In this document: piece after piece, positions 31,501-38,515 of the stretch
How positions within the stretch are numbered: the first letter of the stretch is position 1
Layout of the letters: each line of letters starts with the position of its first letter
Assembly: GCA_039029135.1 (NCBI GenBank)
Contig: JBCCGT010000008.1
Location: 140,782 to 204,781 of the forward strand
Reading direction: 5' to 3'
Length of the DNA: 64,000 nucleotides
Source: JALZVT01 sp039029135
GTDB taxonomy: Bacteria > Pseudomonadota > Gammaproteobacteria > Pseudomonadales > Azotimanducaceae
Notes under the pieces: model-generated
Databases searched by the model: none
What the model saw: only the letters and a program-made list of their open reading frames with translations
What the model was told of the DNA's origin: nothing
Position numbers and translations under genes: made by a program

Positions 31501-31812
31501 GAGACGGTGCTGCTGGAGCTCGAAGACCAGAAGAAGAGCGCTGGCAAGAAACTGCGTAAGGCGGTGGTCGCGCCGGTTGGGGGCGGCACGCTTGTGTTCA
31601 CGACCAGCGGTGGAAGCGGCGACGCGGATCTGTACGTGAGCGAAGGCGCGAAGCCGAAGCTGTTCGTCTTCGACTGCGCCGATACCGGATCGGGCAATCT
31701 GCACGAGTGCCGGATCGAGAATGCCGTCGGAGGTGCCACCTATAACCTGCTGGTCAACGCGACCGCCGCGTTCAAAGACGTGGATGTGCGGGTGGTCTAC
31801 ACGAGCGAATAG
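25570..31812 (+). CDS. Giant secreted fusion: PA14-like, galactose-oxidase-like (AA5), beta-propeller, di-haem cytochrome c, PPC/PKD
   Basis: A 2080-residue exported protein with a signal peptide (cut after ARA24). Order: two PA14-like domains (26-300; TSDDGSKLFVDG); a galactose-oxidase kelch propeller (312-670) with its DUF1929 cap (685-785); a discoidin-like domain (800-935); a second carbohydrate-binding-like domain (940-1075); three thrombospondin-3-like Ca repeats (DSDGDGVPD type, 1080-1155); a YVTN propeller (1158-1510); a di-haem cytochrome c region with C1552-x2-C1555-H and C1682-x2-C1685-H plus YLHDGSAPT; PPC (1787-1880), PKD (1890-1971) and a final PPC. All copper-radical residues are present: C377 (HNMFCPG), Y421 (GRFYP), Y640-H641 (NYHS) and H726 (TTHHINPDQR). 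It probably oxidises an alcohol or carbohydrate at the cell surface. The link to haem is unusual. Confidence 0.9.
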   Translation: MGSRYWPIVGVCALALVGATQARAANVTLYQGSFDALPDFSTLSADQSFASPVISAAVTAQATNFALVFEQSLNVDRAGTYAFTLTSDDGSKLFVDGAQIIDNDGLQAATTETGTVNLAAGQHSLRVEYFQQGGEKFLNLLVQGPGDPQPHPLPADGNLGAKNGFDYFVYNLGTASVLPDFTGLVPVDAGVASDIGTGVTGLTEEFGLVFAGDLSVSDTGNYLFAVTSDDGSSLEIGGDTVVDNDGLHAAVTVTGVANLAPGDYRFRVEFFENQGQESLDVAYQSEGGLTFAPLPASGPLEFVEPPPASEVGQWTAPLEWPVIPSSVANLPDGRLLGWTSAEPDASPSLPEFTFSVVYDPLTDSFEPVNHNGHNMFCPGIALLEDGTVFVNGGQGNNNNTSSYSLNSGWQNLPDMNQGRFYPTSVLLPDESVWTTFAAGAGNTAEIWDPLNNSWTITPNTSQAILNQEQSAVNNGGNPNGAGTMQWYAHLMLTPQGDVLSAGPAQTWLRFDPQGGTQNQNLGQPAGDRARVFGNVVNYGAGQTMLIGGHDPREQQPAAAENVYLIDMNGPSPTVTQGAPMIQGRAFSNSVTLPNGEILVVGGNTSGKLFSDEGTILASEIYAPASNSWRTVAPISIPRNYHSTAILLQDGRVFSGGGGVCGNGCAANHSDSQIYSPGYLFNADGSAASRPTIASAPDQANVGAALTVAASADTAQFTLVRLSGTTHHINPDQRFLPLASTALGGGQFEVQLPSNVNVLLQGYYWLFAVNADGTPSIGRNLQIVREEVDEGGGNGGNDAGYKYYRFTPTALRGPTPDGVQLSELSLFDTAGARLPDGLAFNPGGNNPAGEGPQQVLDGDTATKWLDFNQGPLVIEYNAPTLATSYRLTTANDAVARDPVQWLFEASNDGFNWVTLDARTDAAEPTPTSRQVDGSLYPLGNNAEIEVDVLGGALTGSFQVVNGAYLVVPDGVGEEYTFAESLGRVDLTVDVDAAGDYLIEGSVWSPNGTSNSFYVRVDGAPATPILWDTLVGGSFLPQLVQNRGADAPFSVELDAGQHILSLYHREDDTRIESLRLIQISGDTAPLDSDGDGVPDSEDAFPNDPTETTDTDGDGVGDNSDAFPTDPTESADSDGDGVGDNADAFPNDPDRALELAATPAQPNRSTTLLLEPAAAGDRVWSVNPDNDSVTVLNAAGGKLAEIAVGDTPWALALSPDGATVLVSNKADATLSLISTASLAVTATVELPANSAPHGVVYAGDGASYFVVLEGAASVEKRVAATNALTSTLVVGGTPRHLSVTPDGSELLVSNFITPPLPGEDGASVDTSAGGGQVFVVDAASMTITSLITIAHDDRPISDSQGKGLPNYLGAVTASHGGGFAILPSKKDNVASGTLRQAVGMTFDQTVRAQTSRILLDTLTEDAGAALDHDNASVATSVAFTGDDRYLLVTLETSRELLIYDFDENFEIARLETERAPQSVVVSSDGQTAYVHNFMDRSVSIFDLAAAIDASPTTEPALGVSSTVANESLAPNVLLGKQHFYDAGDDRLARDGYMSCASCHKEGKHDGRTWDFTLFGEGVRNTPSLLGRAGLGHGPVHWTGNFDELQDFEAQIREFAGGDGLMSDVDFFAGTRSEPLGDPKAGLSADLDALAAYLTSLTAPELAPAQAQDASAAAERGAQRFDDLGCASCHSGDTFTDSGDGPLHDIGTLTAASGQRLGEQLLGIDTPTLLGLFASAPYLHDGSAPTIEAAIQAHAGIAFAGTDIADLVAHLLRLPVAEEPGEVEELLSERVISRSGSQKVREAVTIPLDAIRLTATLTGGTGDADLYVGDRFKPKANRFTCASTAAGTEEVCVLDSVTPIGPYNILVTVGASASSYADVTLRVTATVPGTPGVNQPPSASFVTSSAGLDATFDASASSDSDGTIGSADWSFGDGATGTGLVITHSYPAAGTYTATLTVTDDDGATATVSQQVEVTEPGGPVETVLLELEDQKKSAGKKLRKAVVAPVGGGTLVFTTSGGSGDADLYVSEGAKPKLFVFDCADTGSGNLHECRIENAVGGATYNLLVNATAAFKDVDVRVVYTSE

Positions 31813-31849
31813 GTTGAGCCCGGTCCGCGCCAGGCGCGGGCCGGGTCAG
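31770..31849 (+). repeat. Direct repeat copy 1: 3' end of the fusion gene plus its hairpin
   Basis: This 80-base segment (last codons FKDVDVRVVYTSE, stop and hairpin) aligns without gaps to 39330-39409. By hand I count 16 mismatches in 80. The two copies flank the TetR/sulfatase/dehalogenase cassette and lie exactly 7,560 bases apart. Confidence 0.85.
31818..31846 (+). terminator. Strong hairpin after the fusion gene
   Basis: GCCCGGTCCGCGCC can pair with GGCGCGGGCCGGGT (12 Watson-Crick and 2 G-U pairs) five bases after the stop codon. No T-tract follows, so it is a GC-rich stem that may act as a terminator or 3'-end stabiliser. It also overlaps the stop of the convergent MFS gene. Confidence 0.6.
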
Positions 31850-33225
31850 GCCTCCTTTGAGTCTTGCTCGATCAAGCCGTCCAGCGTCTTCTCTTGCCCC
31901 AGCAAGCCCAATTGCTCATCGACGGCCGCGATGCGCTCTTTGATTCTGTTCCTCAAACCGCTGCGCATGCGTTGTCTAAGTGCAGTGGCCGCCGCGACAC
32001 CGAACAGCGCGCAGCAGGCGAGCACACCGAACATGAATTGATAGCCGCGCACTCCCGGCTGGTTGTCCAGCACATAGCCCCAGAGCAGGTACGCGAATGA
32101 AGACGGCAGGTAAATCAGAAAAGCCGCAATCGCCAGAGCCGAGCCCGAAAAACGCTGCGGTAAGCCCATTTCTCCGTAGGGTGCGAAATACAAAGCACGC
32201 AAGAAAAAGAAGGCTAGCGACATCAGCGTGAGCGTGACCAGAGCGGTCCAGGTATCCCCGCGATCTGCGCTCAGCGTCACCATGGTGAGTGCCAGCAGCA
32301 CCACGGCGGCCAAACCGGCACGGAGTGCACCCACCGCACCGCCAAAAAACCTGTTGGCCAGGAAGCCGGAGGGCAGGGCCATGCCAATCCTGCCGCCCGA
32401 AGTAGAGGCGATGCCGAAGAGAGCCACGGCCAGCGGGGCTAGCGCGTGTACCTCAGTGAGGTACGTGATGAAGAATGGCATGGCCGTGTACGCCAGGTAG
32501 ACGGTAAAGCCAACCAATCCGGCGAGCCAGACTTCGGGCAGGCGGAGCACGGTTTTGATGCCAGCGTTCACCTCCCGGTTGGCAAGCCTGGCATTCGTCC
32601 CTGCCTTTAGCAGGGTGTCCTTTGGCAAATGGCGCCAAGCCAGGACGCCGAGGGTGATCATGATCAGCGCGTTGACTTTGAATGCGATTTCTAATCCCAG
32701 CACGCTATAGCCGAGCGCGGTGTACAGACCGATCGTCAGCAGATTCTGCAGCAGTTCGACGCCGCCGCGACCGCCCTCCAGCAGACCAAAGATCTTCCCC
32801 TGATTCTCATCGGCGGTTGTTTTGCGCACCGCAGCCAGCACTGCTGGCCAAAACGCACCCTCGCACCACAGCGAGAGCATGATGAACAAGAAACACAGGG
32901 TCAGGAAATCGGCCGTGGTGCCGAGAAAGAACGTGGTTAAGCCACCGAGAATCATGTTGATTGGGATAAGGGTGCGTGCCGAAAAACGATCCTGCACCCA
33001 GGCGAGAGCGACGTAGAACACGTTGTGTACCACGCCATATAGAGTCATCAGCAGACCGAACTGAGTTTTCGATATCTGCCATAGTTCCAGCATCTGCGGA
33101 AGCAGTACGCCCTTCATTGCGAGTACCGAGAAGGCGAACTGCGAGCACAGAACCAGCAGCACGAAATTCATCAACATCCTGCGTGATGAGAAGAGCGGTG
33201 CGCTGGGTGGGTTCGCGTCGGTCAC
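31846..33225 (-). CDS. MFS transporter
   Basis: About 459 residues from GTG 33225, with roughly twelve membrane helices (LMNFVLLVLCSQFAFSVLAM through FMFGVLACCALFGVAAATAL). A charged C-terminal tail follows. The loop WVQDRFSARTLIPINMILGG matches the MFS loop 2-3 motif. It resembles organic-anion or glycerophosphate-type MFS carriers; the substrate is unknown. Other starts are possible: an ATG at 33342, or ATGs at 33177/33171 directly before the first helix. It is divergent from the membrane protein/sulfatase pair, with a TAATG-N5-CATTA element between them. GC is lower than in flanking genes, in line with horizontal gain of the cassette. Confidence 0.9.
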   Translation of the reverse strand: MTDANPPSAPLFSSRRMLMNFVLLVLCSQFAFSVLAMKGVLLPQMLELWQISKTQFGLLMTLYGVVHNVFYVALAWVQDRFSARTLIPINMILGGLTTFFLGTTADFLTLCFLFIMLSLWCEGAFWPAVLAAVRKTTADENQGKIFGLLEGGRGGVELLQNLLTIGLYTALGYSVLGLEIAFKVNALIMITLGVLAWRHLPKDTLLKAGTNARLANREVNAGIKTVLRLPEVWLAGLVGFTVYLAYTAMPFFITYLTEVHALAPLAVALFGIASTSGGRIGMALPSGFLANRFFGGAVGALRAGLAAVVLLALTMVTLSADRGDTWTALVTLTLMSLAFFFLRALYFAPYGEMGLPQRFSGSALAIAAFLIYLPSSFAYLLWGYVLDNQPGVRGYQFMFGVLACCALFGVAAATALRQRMRSGLRNRIKERIAAVDEQLGLLGQEKTLDGLIEQDSKEA

Positions 33226-33329
33226 CGGGCGATTATGGCGCACTCCTGCTGCGGAATGTTCCCTCTGGTGCCAGCGAGCGCATGCCTTAGGCTGCTGAGC
33301 ATGGCGCGATGTCCCGCTTGGCAAGAATA

Positions 33330-33344
33330 TAATGTATAACATTA
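33330..33344. promoter_or_regulatory. Putative TetR operator, copy 1 (TAATG-N5-CATTA)
   Basis: TAATGTATAACATTA has 6-bp perfect arms. It sits between the divergent MFS and membrane-protein genes. The same TAATG-N5-CATTA pattern occurs at 38468-38482 before the dehalogenase. Shared operator use by the cassette's TetR protein is inferred. Confidence 0.65.
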
Positions 33345-33371
33345 GAAATGGCCTGCTCCCACAGTTTTTCT

Positions 33372-33806
33372 ATGCAAACTGAAGTAAATCGCCAGCGCTC
33401 GAAGGTAGGCCAGAGGGTGGCCAAAGCGGTCGTCACGCTACCTGCTGTCTTGTTCGTCGTGATGGGGTTGCGCTGGCTGGTAGCGCCGGCTGATATCGCG
33501 GCGGAGCTTGGTTTTCCGCTGGCGCACGGCGTCGGTCGCAGCTCGCAGATCGGCGACTTCGCGGCGTTCTTTCTGACCGCCGGCATTTGCCTGTTGTTGG
33601 GGGTCGCCAGCGGCAAACGGGTCTGGTTGTATCCAGCGGCGTTGCTGCTGGGGCTAGCGGCTGCGGGTCGCATCCTGGCCTGGGCGGTGCACGATGCGGC
33701 GTTTGCGGGCGAGATGATTGTTTTCGAGTTCGGTGTGAGTATCTTGCTCTTTATAGTGTCTCGATGGCTCGAGCCCGCAACGCCAGGCAAAGAGCCCCAA
33801 AGTTGA
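33372..33806 (+). CDS. Small four-helix membrane protein (DUF4345-like)
   Basis: About 144 residues from ATG 33372 (an ATG at 33348 is an alternative). Four hydrophobic helices: VTLPAVLFVVMGLRWLV, FAAFFLTAGICLLLGVA, YPAALLLGLAAAGRILA and IVFEFGVSILLFIVSRWL. The GxR...L and helix spacing resemble DUF4345/DoxX-type membrane proteins of unknown function. Its 3' end overlaps the start of the sulfatase gene, so the two are co-translated. It might help handle the sulfatase substrate or product at the membrane (inference). Confidence 0.78.
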   Translation: MQTEVNRQRSKVGQRVAKAVVTLPAVLFVVMGLRWLVAPADIAAELGFPLAHGVGRSSQIGDFAAFFLTAGICLLLGVASGKRVWLYPAALLLGLAAAGRILAWAVHDAAFAGEMIVFEFGVSILLFIVSRWLEPATPGKEPQS

Positions 33807-35578
33807 CGGTCGTCCGAGCGCTGTTCGCCGCTTGTTCGCTACTACTCGGCGTCGGCGCGTTCGCATATGCGGAGAATCAACGCCCAAACATCGTCTTTCT
33901 GCTGGCCGATGATTTGGGCTACACCGACATCGCGCCGTTCGGTGGTGAGGTCAGCACGCCGGCACTATCTGCCTTGGCCGAGCAGGGCATCCGCTTCGCC
34001 AACTACCACACCGCCGCCAACTGTGCACCGGCGCGCGCAATGCTGCTGACCGGTGTGAACAACCACCTGGCGGGTGTACCCAATATTCCGGAAATGCTGG
34101 CCCCAGAGCAGCGTCGCCATACCAACTACCAGGGCGTGCTGGGTTCTAACGTGGTCACCGTTGCGACCTTGCTCGAAGTTTCGGGCTACCACACCTACAT
34201 GGCGGGCAAGTGGCATCTGGGATCAACGCCCGACAAACTGCCAATCCGACGTGGTTTTGAACGCACGGTCGCGCTGATGGATTCCGGCGCCGATAATTGG
34301 GAACAGCGACCCTATTTGCCGATCTACGAGGCCGCAAACTGGTTTGCCGACGGCGAGCGTCTTACGCTGCCTGACGATTTCTATTCATCACGTTTCCTGA
34401 TCGACAAGACCATCGAATTCATCGATAGCAACCTGGCCGATCGAAAACCCTTTTTCGCCTACGTGCCGTTCCAGGCCGTGCACATTCCGGTGCAAGCGCC
34501 GCAGAAATTCATCGACCGCTACGCAGAGACCTACGACGATGGCTGGGATGTGCTACGTGAACGTCGGCGTCAGCGCGCGATAGAAATAGGGCTTGTGCCT
34601 GAAGGCGCTCAGGCCGTGCGCATGGCGCGCACGCTCGACTGGGACGCCTTGACCGCGGAACGCAAGCGTTATGAAGCCAAGCGCATGGCCGTTTACGCGG
34701 GCATGATCGAGGCGATGGATTTTCATATCGGTCGCCTAGTTGCTTATCTGGAAGCTAAAGGCGTTTATGAAAACACGGTTTTCCTGTTTACCTCTGACAA
34801 CGGCGCCGAGGCGAGCGGGCCGGATGACGCCGATACATTCGCTACGCGCAGAACTGCCGGCTCGCTTGGCTATCACACGGACTACGAGCGGCTGGGTTTG
34901 AAAGGCAGTTACAACAGCATCAGTCCCAGTTTTGCCAGTGCGGCCGCCAGTCCGCTCGCTTACTACAAGTTCCACACCGGGGAAGGTGGGATGCGAGTGC
35001 CGCTGATAGTCTCGGGTGCGCAATCAACCGCGCAGGCTGGACGCCTCAGCCACGCCTTTAGCTGGGCGACCGATATTGCGCCGACTATTTTGTCGATCGC
35101 TGGCGTGGAGCCGCCTGGGGCGCGCTACGCCGGTCGGCCGGTCTTACCCATGAGTGGTAAGGATTTGTCGCGACTGCTGCGAGGCGAAGCCGACCGTGTC
35201 TATGATGAAAAGGATGGCGTTGGCTATGAACTGACTGGCCACGCCGCATTTTTCCTGGGCGACTACAAGCTCGTGCGCATCGAGCCGCCTGCCGGGGATG
35301 GGGCGTGGCGGCTATACAACATCGCGTCAGATCCGGGTGAGGTATCCGATCTGGCTGCAACGGAACCGGAACGATTTCGGCGCCTGCTGGCAGGCTACGA
35401 ACAGTTCGCACAAGACAATCGCGTGATGCCCCTGCCAGCGGGCTACACCCAATCGGGTCAGCTACTTTCCAATTTTCTGGCCGAACGGCTGCGTGTCGGC
35501 GTTGTGGTGTTTTTCCTGACCGTACTGGTGTTGCTACCGTTTTTCGTAGCGTATCGACTGCAGCGACCGGCCGATTGA
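33764..35578 (+). CDS. Type I sulfatase, membrane-anchored, periplasmic
   Basis: About 604 residues from ATG 33764; a TTG at 33803 overlapping the previous stop is the main alternative. An N-terminal hydrophobic segment (VRALFAACSLLLGVGAFAYA) leads to the metal-site strand RPNIVFLLADDLGYTD. The formylglycine signature is C87-A-P-A-R (NCAPARAMLLTG). GKWHLG and FTSDNGAE give further active-site residues. A C-terminal helix (VVVFFLTVLVLLPFFVAY) anchors it. It hydrolyses a sulfate ester once Cys87 is matured to formylglycine; no maturase gene lies nearby. It is the second gene of the plus-strand arm of the cassette. Confidence 0.93.
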   Translation: MARARNARQRAPKLTVVRALFAACSLLLGVGAFAYAENQRPNIVFLLADDLGYTDIAPFGGEVSTPALSALAEQGIRFANYHTAANCAPARAMLLTGVNNHLAGVPNIPEMLAPEQRRHTNYQGVLGSNVVTVATLLEVSGYHTYMAGKWHLGSTPDKLPIRRGFERTVALMDSGADNWEQRPYLPIYEAANWFADGERLTLPDDFYSSRFLIDKTIEFIDSNLADRKPFFAYVPFQAVHIPVQAPQKFIDRYAETYDDGWDVLRERRRQRAIEIGLVPEGAQAVRMARTLDWDALTAERKRYEAKRMAVYAGMIEAMDFHIGRLVAYLEAKGVYENTVFLFTSDNGAEASGPDDADTFATRRTAGSLGYHTDYERLGLKGSYNSISPSFASAAASPLAYYKFHTGEGGMRVPLIVSGAQSTAQAGRLSHAFSWATDIAPTILSIAGVEPPGARYAGRPVLPMSGKDLSRLLRGEADRVYDEKDGVGYELTGHAAFFLGDYKLVRIEPPAGDGAWRLYNIASDPGEVSDLAATEPERFRRLLAGYEQFAQDNRVMPLPAGYTQSGQLLSNFLAERLRVGVVVFFLTVLVLLPFFVAYRLQRPAD

Positions 35579-35710
35579 GCCGTTTGCTCGCCTGACAGTT
35601 ACCGCGCGTTTGTTCGCTGCGCCGGCGAACGGGCGAAGACGCTCGTCGCGCGCTTGGTACGGATGTCCGGAATCCGCCTAGATCCGAAGTCTCGTCCGCG
35701 CCCTCTGCCT

Positions 35711-37324
35711 CTAGTTGTTCCACAGGATGGTTTCATATTCACCTTCCGGCAGCTTGTCGATCGTATAGTCGATGGCGATCGGCGTTTCCACCAGGGCCGG
35801 CCATAGGGGATCGACCATCTGTTCGTCGAGGCCGTAGAGCACGGCTTTCATCTCGGCCATGCGCTCGGGGTGGGAGTCGCTCAGATTGTTCTGCTCGGTC
35901 GGATCGACGTTCAGGTTGAACAGCCAGGCCTTACCGTTCTGTTCCTGTAGCTGCAGCTTCCAGCCGTCAAGCTGGGCCACCTTGTAACCACCAGAGCGCC
36001 AGAACAGCGGTCGGCGCAGCGGCCTTGGATCGCCGACCGCGTAGTCCAGCACATCCACGCCATCGATGATGCGGTCGGCCGGCTGCGGCACACCAGCGGC
36101 GGCCAGGGCGGTTGTGAAGATATCGACGTGGGCGACTGCGGAATCGTATTGGCTTGCTGCCGGGATGCGCTTGGGCCAGCGCATGAAGTAGGGTGTGTGA
36201 ATGCCGCCCTCAAAGAAGCTGATCTTCCAACCGCGATAGGGCTTGTTCAGGTCGGGCAGGCCCACATAGCCCGCCCCGCCGTTGTCGCTGGTGAAGATGA
36301 CGATGGTGTTGTCAGCAACGCCGTTGGCATCCAACGCTTTTAGAACCAGGCCGATCCCACGATCTAGTCCACGTAGCATGCCAGCGTAGGTACGCTCGGT
36401 ATGATCGGCGATGTGGTCAAGTGCCTCGTAGTCTGCTTTCTCCGACTGCAGCGGCGTATGCGGAGCGTTGTATGCCAGGTACAGGAAGAACGGTCGGTTG
36501 CGATTGGCCTCGATCACCTTGACGGCATGGCGACTGAAGTAGTCGGTCATGTGGGTGTCCGGCCTGAAGCGCGCGCCGTTGTTGTGCTGCACCGCGTAGC
36601 TCAGGTTCGGCCAAAGGAAGCGATCAATCGGATCGAAGTCCTGTTTAGAGTTGACGGCGTTTGGATCGTCTTCCGGCAGAAACAGGGCGGCACCGGGTAA
36701 GAAACCCAGAAACTCATCGAAGCCCTGGTCCAGCGGCCGATAACCCTCCGCTTCGCCCAAGTGCCACTTGCCCAACGCCACAGAGTGGTATCCGCGCGCG
36801 TGCAGCAGTTCTGGCAGGGTCAGCTCGTCGCCGGGCAGGCCGAGCGTTTCGCTGGGCGGATAGTCGTCCGCGTTTTCTGCAATAAAGCCATCCCCAGCGG
36901 TCAACGCTGCGAACTCGGGCCGGGCGGGCGTGAATTCGAACCCGGACCGGGTCGCGAACCGTCCCGTGAGTAAGGCCGCGCGAGACGGTGCACAGGTGCC
37001 GTTGCCTGCGTAGCCGTTGGAGAAATGAATGCCTTGGGCTGCGATTGCATCGATATTCGGCGTGGGCACGGTGCCGTCCGCGATGCCGCCACCGTAGAAG
37101 CTAATGTCGTTAAATCCCAGGTCGTCTGCCACGATCAGCACGATGTTGGGTGGTCGTTGTTCGCCCGAATCCTCCGCTGGCCCGGATTGCCAGGTGATCT
37201 CCTGAAACTCGCCTATTGGGTTCGTGATGCGCGAGACAAAGCCAGGCAGGTAGTACCAGTATTGCGAAAACAGCCAGCCGCAGGCTGCGATCAGCACTGC
37301 GGCGACGATGAGGATCTTCTTCAT
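35711..37324 (-). CDS. Type I sulfatase, exported
   Basis: A 537-residue sulfatase with an N-terminal signal-anchor (KKILIVAAVLIAACGWLFS). PPNIVLIVADDLGFND is the metal-site strand, C111-A-P-S-R (TCAPSRAALLTG) the formylglycine motif, and GKWHLGEAEGY and FTSDNGGAGY complete the site. It resembles arylsulfatase A-type enzymes of marine bacteria. It lies 38 bases downstream of the dehalogenase gene on the same strand, so they probably share a transcript. It is distinct from the sulfatase at 33764, which suggests two sulfate groups or two intermediates. Confidence 0.94.
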   Translation of the reverse strand: MKKILIVAAVLIAACGWLFSQYWYYLPGFVSRITNPIGEFQEITWQSGPAEDSGEQRPPNIVLIVADDLGFNDISFYGGGIADGTVPTPNIDAIAAQGIHFSNGYAGNGTCAPSRAALLTGRFATRSGFEFTPARPEFAALTAGDGFIAENADDYPPSETLGLPGDELTLPELLHARGYHSVALGKWHLGEAEGYRPLDQGFDEFLGFLPGAALFLPEDDPNAVNSKQDFDPIDRFLWPNLSYAVQHNNGARFRPDTHMTDYFSRHAVKVIEANRNRPFFLYLAYNAPHTPLQSEKADYEALDHIADHTERTYAGMLRGLDRGIGLVLKALDANGVADNTIVIFTSDNGGAGYVGLPDLNKPYRGWKISFFEGGIHTPYFMRWPKRIPAASQYDSAVAHVDIFTTALAAAGVPQPADRIIDGVDVLDYAVGDPRPLRRPLFWRSGGYKVAQLDGWKLQLQEQNGKAWLFNLNVDPTEQNNLSDSHPERMAEMKAVLYGLDEQMVDPLWPALVETPIAIDYTIDKLPEGEYETILWNN

Positions 37325-37362
37325 GGTGTTTTGTTAGATCTTCCGAGGCACCAGGGACGGGC

Positions 37363-38430
37363 TCAGGTGGACGCAATGAGATCGACGATCACCCGAGCTA
37401 CCTGTTCCGGAGCGTTTTCCTGCACGAAATGGCCGCCGCCCTTGATCGTGGTGTGGGGCAGGCCGGTGGTGCCGGGGACCTTTTCTTTGAACTGGGCCTC
37501 GCCGCCGCGAGTGACCGGGTCGTTGTCTGCAAATGCACACAGGAACGGTTTGTCGAAAGACTCGAAAAACTCCCACGCCAGGCGCTGTGCATCGAGCGAT
37601 GGCGAGGTGGGCAGTGTCGGTACCTGGCTGGGCATGGCTCGCGGTCCCATCTTGAAACTCGCGTCTGGAAAGGGCGCATCGTACGCACGTGCCAGCGGTG
37701 TCGGCAGGGGTGAGTTTATGCCCAGTTTGTACAGCAGAAACTTGATCGCCCGTACGGGCATTGAGGGCGGTTGCAGCGTCATCGACATCACGAATCCGAT
37801 TGGCAGATCTTCGGTTTCCCAACACCATTTCTGCCAGTATGCGAACTTCTGTGCCGGGTGGCCGTCGCTGCCCATGCCGCTTAGCGCGCTTTGCATCTCC
37901 ATCAGCGTCGGGGTGGGTTGGTTGGCGCGAAAATCCTCGACGGCTTCCACTACTGCGTCCGGCACGTCCGGGTTGTATGGCAAACCAGTGTTGGAGATCA
38001 CGACGCGATCGAAGCGCTCTGGGTGATTGACGACCAGGCGCAGGCCCACCAGGCCCCCCCAGTCCTGGCCAAAGAACGTGATGCCCGAGAAATCGTTCGC
38101 GGCCAGCCACGCGCCCATCCAGTCGACCTGACGTTCGTAGCTGTAATCCTCCCGCGCCGCCGGCTTGTCAGATTTGCCGTAACCCACCAAGTCCGGGGCG
38201 ATGACGCGCATGCCCGCTGCGGTCAGATGGGGGATGACCTTGCGGTACAGATAGCTCCACACGGGCTGGCCGTGCATGCACAGTACCAGCGGGCCATCGG
38301 CGGGGCCCTCATCCAGGTGGTGGATGCGCAAATCGCTGCCGTCTGCGGTTTGAATGGTGGTGTAGTGAGGGGCGAATCGATAGTCAGCCAGTCCTTCGAA
38401 ACGCTCGTCGGGGGTTCGCAGGATCTTCAT
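37363..38430 (-). CDS. Haloalkane dehalogenase-like alpha/beta hydrolase
   Basis: A 355-residue cytoplasmic hydrolase. HGQPVWSYLYRK matches the oxyanion/halide region of haloalkane dehalogenases (HLD-I style HGxPxWSYLYR). The nucleophile is D123 in GQDWGG, where Trp124 is the halide-binding residue expected. The acid is D302 or D304 (FADND) and the base H334 (GGGHFVQE). With Asp as nucleophile rather than Ser, dehalogenase or epoxide-hydrolase-like action is favoured over esterase. It is the first gene of a unit with the sulfatase, behind a putative operator at 38468. Confidence 0.88.
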   Translation of the reverse strand: MKILRTPDERFEGLADYRFAPHYTTIQTADGSDLRIHHLDEGPADGPLVLCMHGQPVWSYLYRKVIPHLTAAGMRVIAPDLVGYGKSDKPAAREDYSYERQVDWMGAWLAANDFSGITFFGQDWGGLVGLRLVVNHPERFDRVVISNTGLPYNPDVPDAVVEAVEDFRANQPTPTLMEMQSALSGMGSDGHPAQKFAYWQKWCWETEDLPIGFVMSMTLQPPSMPVRAIKFLLYKLGINSPLPTPLARAYDAPFPDASFKMGPRAMPSQVPTLPTSPSLDAQRLAWEFFESFDKPFLCAFADNDPVTRGGEAQFKEKVPGTTGLPHTTIKGGGHFVQENAPEQVARVIVDLIAST

Positions 38431-38460
38431 GGGTCGCGCTCGTCATCGGGTGGGTTGCCG

Positions 38461-38486
38461 CATTTAATAATGATACACATTAAATG
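38461..38486. promoter_or_regulatory. Putative TetR operator, copy 2, within a larger inverted repeat
   Basis: CATTTAAT and ATTAAATG form 8-bp perfect arms around a 10-base centre. Inside them TAATG-ATACA-CATTA (38468-38482) repeats the pattern seen at 33330. The element ends 30 bases before the dehalogenase start. Confidence 0.68.
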
Positions 38487-38515
38487 TCACGCGCTGAGCG
38501 GAACCTCATGAGCCT

